Of a stretch of 21,463 nucleotides of DNA, positions 17,485 through 21,463 are shown piece after piece (position 1 is the first letter of the stretch; each line of letters begins with the position of its first letter). Source of the DNA: Betaproteobacteria bacterium (lineage in GTDB: Bacteria; Pseudomonadota; Gammaproteobacteria; Burkholderiales; Usitatibacteraceae); contig JADJMI010000016.1 in assembly GCA_016709665.1 (NCBI GenBank), forward strand, positions 1 through 21,463. Direction: 5' to 3'. The notes beneath the pieces are model-generated. The model had not been told where the DNA came from, searched no databases, and saw only the letters and a program-made list of their open reading frames with translations. Made by a program: the position numbers and the translations under genes.

Positions 17485-19121
17485 CTGAGAACCGCCACGA
17501 AACGCCGCCGCAACCCCGCCACGAGGCCGGACATCGCCGACTGGCGCCCCGAGGGACAGGCGTTCTGGAACGCGCGACCGGCAAGCGCGTCGCCTACCGC
17601 AACCTGGATCTCCGTCCCGGCCCTGCTCTGCGGCTTCGCGGTGTGGGGGTATGGAGAGTCATCACCGTGCAGATGATGAATTTGGGCTTCCGTTCACCCA
17701 GGCCGAGCCTCTTCACCCTCACCGCATTGCCGGGCATCGCCGGCGCGACGATGCGCATTCCCGCCTCGTTCCTCATCCGGATGGCCGGCGGGCGCAACAC
17801 CATCTTCCTCACCACGGCGATGCTGCTGCACCCCGGCCATCGAACGGGCTTCGTGCTCCAGGACATCAATACGCCGCTCTGGGCGTTCCAGCTGATGGCG
17901 CTGCTGGTCCGGCTTCGGCGGCGGCAACTTCGCCAGTTCCATGTCCAACATCAGCACGTTCTTCCCAAAACGGCTGCAGGGGCCGGCGCTCGGCCTCAAC
18001 GCGGGCCTGGTAATTTCGGCGTCACCGCGACGCAGATCCTGATCCGCTGGTGATGACGGTGGGCCTCTTCGGTCGGCGGGGCGACGGTGCCGAAGAGCGA
18101 CTCCTAAGGCACGGCTGGATCCTCGGGAAGATTCTGGCCGGACGGAAACATGGATACAGAACGCCGGCTTCGCCTGGGCTGCTGCCGCTGGTTCGCTCGC
18201 TATCGGTGCTGATACTGGAGGGGCAAGAGCAACCTGAAGACGGTCTCACCCCAGATCGGCAACCGCTCATCGCGTTCGCCAAGATCCCGGTACCTCTGCG
18301 CTGGAGTTCGTGCCCTCCGTCCTCGGCCTCCTGCTGCCTGCCAGCCCAACGGCCTCGGGCTCGTCAGCAAGTGGTCGTCCCCTCGACCTGGCGGCGCGCT
18401 GCTGGTGATGCTGGCTCTCTGGCCATCCTTCCCGATGAAGCAGGGGGTCGCCAAGCAATACCTCATCTTCAGCAACCAGCACACCTGGTCGATGACGGCC
18501 ATCTACATCATCACCTTCGGCTCGTTCATCGGCTTCTCGGTGGCGCTGCCCCTGTCGATCACGGTGATCTTGGCATCAGCCACGTGCCCGACGCGGACGG
18601 CGTCCTGCAGACACGCTCAAGAACCGGGCGCGCCCTCGGCGTTGACCTACGCCTGGATCGGGCCATTCATCGGCGCGGCCATCCGCCCGGTCGGCGGCTG
18701 GATGTCGGACAAGCTCGGCGGCGCGACGTGACGCAGGTGATCTCGGCGGTGATGGTCGTCGCCGCGTGCGCAGTGGGCTTACGTGATGATGCAGGCCTAC
18801 GCCTCAGGTCGCACCGGAGGAGTACTTTCCCGCCTTCATCGGCCTTTTCGTCCTGCTGTTCTTCGCCAGCAGGCATCGGCAACGGTTCGACCTTCCGCAC
18901 CATCGGCGTGGTCTTCGACCGGCAGCAGGCCGGGCCGGTGCTGGCTGGACATCGGCGGTCGCCGCCTACGGCGCCTTCATCACGCCGCTCGTTTTCGGCG
19001 AGCAGATCAAAAAGGGCGCGCCGCAATACGCGATGTACGGCTTCGCCGCCTTCTACGCGCTGTGCCTCGTCCTTAACTGGTGGGTCTACCTGCGCGCCAA
19101 GCGTACGTGAAGAACCCCTGA
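17485..19121 (+). CDS. narK2: Nitrate/nitrite antiporter NarK2 (MFS, NNP family), heavily frameshifted
   Basis: Second NarK-type carrier, usually a nitrate/nitrite exchanger working beside NarK1. The probable start is the CTG at 17485-17487 (RTATKRRRNPATRPDIADWR follows) behind AGGAG; an ATG or GTG may have been misread. Blocks in order: MRIPASFLIRMAGGRNTIFL, LWAFQLMALL, NISTFFPKRLQG, GLNAGL-NFGVTA (the NNP signature), SWILGKI-like and VPSVLGLLL-like segments, YLIFSNQHTWSMTAIYIITF, ALTYAWIGPFIGAAIRPVGG, WMSDKLGG, NGSTFRTIGVVFDRQQAGPV and AFITPLVFGEQIKKGAPQYA. It ends LNWWVYLRAK...AYVKNP with TGA at 19119-19121. More than ten indels are needed. The narG reading starts at once after, or overlaps, this stop. 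Confidence 0.8.
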
Positions 19122-21463
19122 ACCGGCCCCGCTTCAGCGCACCGCCACAGTTTCCCCAGGCCCGACCTGTTCCTCGACACTCACCGGCGTGCGCTCCCGC
19201 CGGCCCGTCTCGGACTCACGGCACCACCTCGGAAGACCGCACCTGGGAGGCGCCTACCGCAACCGCTGGGCGCACGACAAGATCGTGCGCTCCACCCACG
19301 GCGTGAACTGCACGGGCTCGTGCGCGTGGAAGATATACGTGAAGAAGGGGCGTGGTCACGGGAAACGCGGCAGACCGACTACCCGCGCACCCGGCCCGAC
19401 ATGCCCAACCACGAGCCGCGCGGCTGCTGCCAGCGCCTCCTACAGCTGGTACATCTACAGCGCCAACCGCCTGAAGTCCCCGATGATCCGCAGCCGTCTC
19501 CTGCGGCTCTGGCGGGCCGCCGCCCGCGCACGACCCGGTCGAGGCCTGGGCCTCGATCCGCCGAGGACGAGCAGCGCGCCGCGAGTACCAGCTAGCTGCG
19601 CGGCATGGGCGGCTTCGTGCGCACCACGTGGGAGGAGGCCAACGAGATCATCGCGGCGGCCAACATCCACACCGCCAAGACCCACGGCCCGGACCGCGTC
19701 ATCGGCTTCTCGCCGATCCCGGCGATGTCGATGGTGTCGTATGCCGCTGGCTAGCGCTACCTGTCGCTGCTCGGCGGCGTGTGCATGTCTTTCTATGACT
19801 GGTACTGCGACCTGCCGCCGGCCTCGCCGCAGACCTGGGGCGACAGACGGACGTGCCGGAATCGGCGGACTGGTACAACTCGGGCTTCATCATGACGTGG
19901 GGCGCCAACGTGCCGCAGACGCGCACTCCCGACGCGCACTTCTTCACCGAAGTGCGCTACAAAGGGCGCGAGGCGGTCACCATTACGCCGGATTATTCCG
20001 AGGTCGCGAAGCTCGCGGACATGTGGCTGCACCCCAAGCAGGGCACGGACGCGGCCCTCGCGATGGCGATGGGGCACGTCATCCTCAAGGAATTCCACCT
20101 CGAGAAGCCGACCCTTCTTCACCGACTACTGCCGCCCCTACACGGACATGCCGATTCTGGTCAAGCTGGTGAGAAAGACGGCCCTACGGTTCCGGGTCGG
20201 TTGCTGCGCGCCTCGGACTTCGCCGATGGGCTGGGCGAGCAGAACAATACCGACTGGAAGACCGTGGCGCTGGACGAAACAACCGGCAACGTGATTGCGC
20301 CGCAAGGCCCATCGGCTTCCGTTGGGGCGAACGACGGCAGGAACACGCACCGAGCAAGGACCATCGCCGGGGCAAGACGCTCGCGCTCTCGCTGATGCCA
20401 ATGACGGGGCGCTGCCGGTGTCCTTCCCTTATTTCGGCCATATCGAACACGAGCATCCCCGCCCATAACACGCAGAATGATCCTCGTTCGCCACGTGCCG
20501 GTTCGCCGCCCGCCGAAGACCGTGAGGTGCGGTTGCCACCGTGTTCGACCTGCTCGGCGCCAACTACGGCATCGACCGCGGCCTCGGCGGCGGTAATCTT
20601 GCAACGTTCTAACGAGGAGGTACCCCTTACACTCCCGCTGGCAGGAGAAAATCACCGGTGTCGCCCGGGATCAGGTGATCCGGGTGGCCCGGGCCTTTGC
20701 CAGCAATGCGTCCAAGACCAAGGGCCGCTCGATGATTATCATCGGCGCGGCGATGAACCATTGGTATCACATGGACATGAATTACCGCGCCTGCATCAAC
20801 ATGCTGGTATTTTGTGGCTGTGTCGGACAGTCGGGCGGCGGCTGGGCTCATTATGTCGGGCAGGAGAAGCTCCGTCCGCAGACGGGGTGGACACCGCTGG
20901 CCTTTGCGCTGGACCGGGCGCGCCCGCCGCGCCAGCAGAACAGCACCTCGTTCTTCTACGCCCTTACTGGACCAGTGGCGCTACGAGTCACTCGACTTGA
21001 CAGTCCGCTGGCGCCTTATGCCGACAACTGACGGCTTGGCAGGGCAGTCTGATCGACTGCAACATCCGCGCCGAGCGCATGGGCGGCTCCCCTCAGCGCG
21101 GCAGCTGCAGACCAACCCGCTGCAGGTGGTGAAAGACGCCGAGCAGCAGGCAAAGACCCGGTGACCTACGCGGTCGAGAGTCTGAAAAGGGGAGCCCTGC
21201 GCCTGTCCTGCGAAGACCCGGATCATCAGGATAACTGGCCGCGCAACCTCTTTGTCTGGCGTTCCAACCTGCTGGGCTGCTGCGGCAAGGCCCGGAGGTA
21301 CTTCCTCAAGCACCTGCTCGGCACGCAGCACGGGGTGCAGGGCAAGGATCTGGGAGTCGAGGGGAGCTACAACGCCGAGGCCGGTGGCACAGGGAAGCGC
21401 CGGAAGGAAAGCTGGACCTGCTGGTGACGCTCGACTTCCGCATGTCCACCACCTGCGTCTATT
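19118..21463 (+). CDS. narG: Respiratory nitrate reductase alpha subunit NarG, 5' part, heavily frameshifted
   Basis: Catalytic molybdenum subunit of the membrane-bound nitrate reductase, cut by the window end after about 730 of roughly 1,240 residues. The start is uncertain (about 19118, at the narK2 stop). Blocks follow E. coli NarG in order: RNRWAHDKIVRSTHGVNCTG SC with FS0 cluster ligands (His 19297, Cys 19309 and 19321), DYPRTRPDMPNHEPRGC, SYSWYIYSANRLK, DRVIGFSPIPAMSMVSY, the Mo-site region SFYDWYCDLPPASPQTWG (Asp codon 19809-19811), ESADWYNSGFIMTWGANVPQ, RTPDAHFFTEVRYKG, SMIIIGAAMNHWYHMDMNYR, LVFCGCVGQSGGGWAHYVGQ, NWPRNLFVWRSNLLG, LLGTQHGVQGKDLG and LLVTLDFRMSTTCVY. There are many single-base shifts, plus TAG codons at 19593-19595 and 19752-19754. 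narHJI would be expected downstream. Confidence 0.85.

Noticed and set aside
19593..19754. TAG codons in narG as recoding or selenocysteine-like events
   Set aside because: They are TAG, occur amid dense indels, and the surrounding NarG alignment indicates ordinary residues (around YQKLRG and AAGSRY) with one or two base errors.
1..21463. CRISPR arrays, tandem repeats, insertion sequences, tRNA or rRNA genes
   Set aside because: Scanning by eye showed no regularly spaced repeats, no transposase motifs with terminal repeats, and no recognisable tRNA or rRNA segment.

Overview
The window is GC-rich (about 70% in most genes) and reads as a chromosomal segment of a facultatively anaerobic, nitrate-respiring betaproteobacterium. 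The taxon is inferred from protein flavour and gene order (narX-narL-narK1-narK2-narG; dctPQM opposite a DctS/DctR-type two-component system). No rRNA, tRNA, mobile element or CRISPR array was found.

Layout. (1) 2-1290, + strand: the 3' end of one and nearly all of a second ABC_sub_bind-family periplasmic binding protein, in tandem. (2) 1295-4150, + strand: a probable cobalamin-riboswitch leader followed by a large TonB-dependent outer-membrane receptor. (3) 4147-6755, - strand: an octaheme nitrite reductase of the TvNiR/ONR type, then a CcmI-like cytochrome c maturation TPR protein. In front of the reductase is a good FNR-type box with a matching -10 element and a 10-bp inverted repeat. (4) 6873-7630, - strand: an NRDE/TANGO2-family protein, a family linked to haem trafficking. 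(5) 7668-10682, - strand: a C4-dicarboxylate TRAP transporter (dctP, dctQ, dctM). (6) 10826-13432, + strand: its probable sensor kinase and FixJ/LuxR-type response regulator. (7) 13510-16022, + strand: the nitrate/nitrite sensor pair NarX-NarL. (8) 16187-21463, + strand: nitrate/nitrite carriers NarK1 and NarK2 and the first roughly 730 residues of nitrate reductase NarG, cut off by the window end.

Together the genes suggest C4-dicarboxylates as carbon and electron source, nitrate uptake and reduction by NarK1/NarK2/NarG under NarXL, and reduction of nitrite to ammonium in the periplasm by the octaheme enzyme. The TANGO2-type protein and CcmI may supply haem handling for that enzyme. The last link is inference.

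Sequence quality limits the reading. Most genes carry one or more single-base frameshifts while protein similarity continues in the next frame, and the density rises sharply after about 15.6 kb. I treat these as uncorrected sequencing or assembly errors rather than decayed genes, and give gene limits spanning the frameshifts. Start and stop positions in the damaged regions are approximate.
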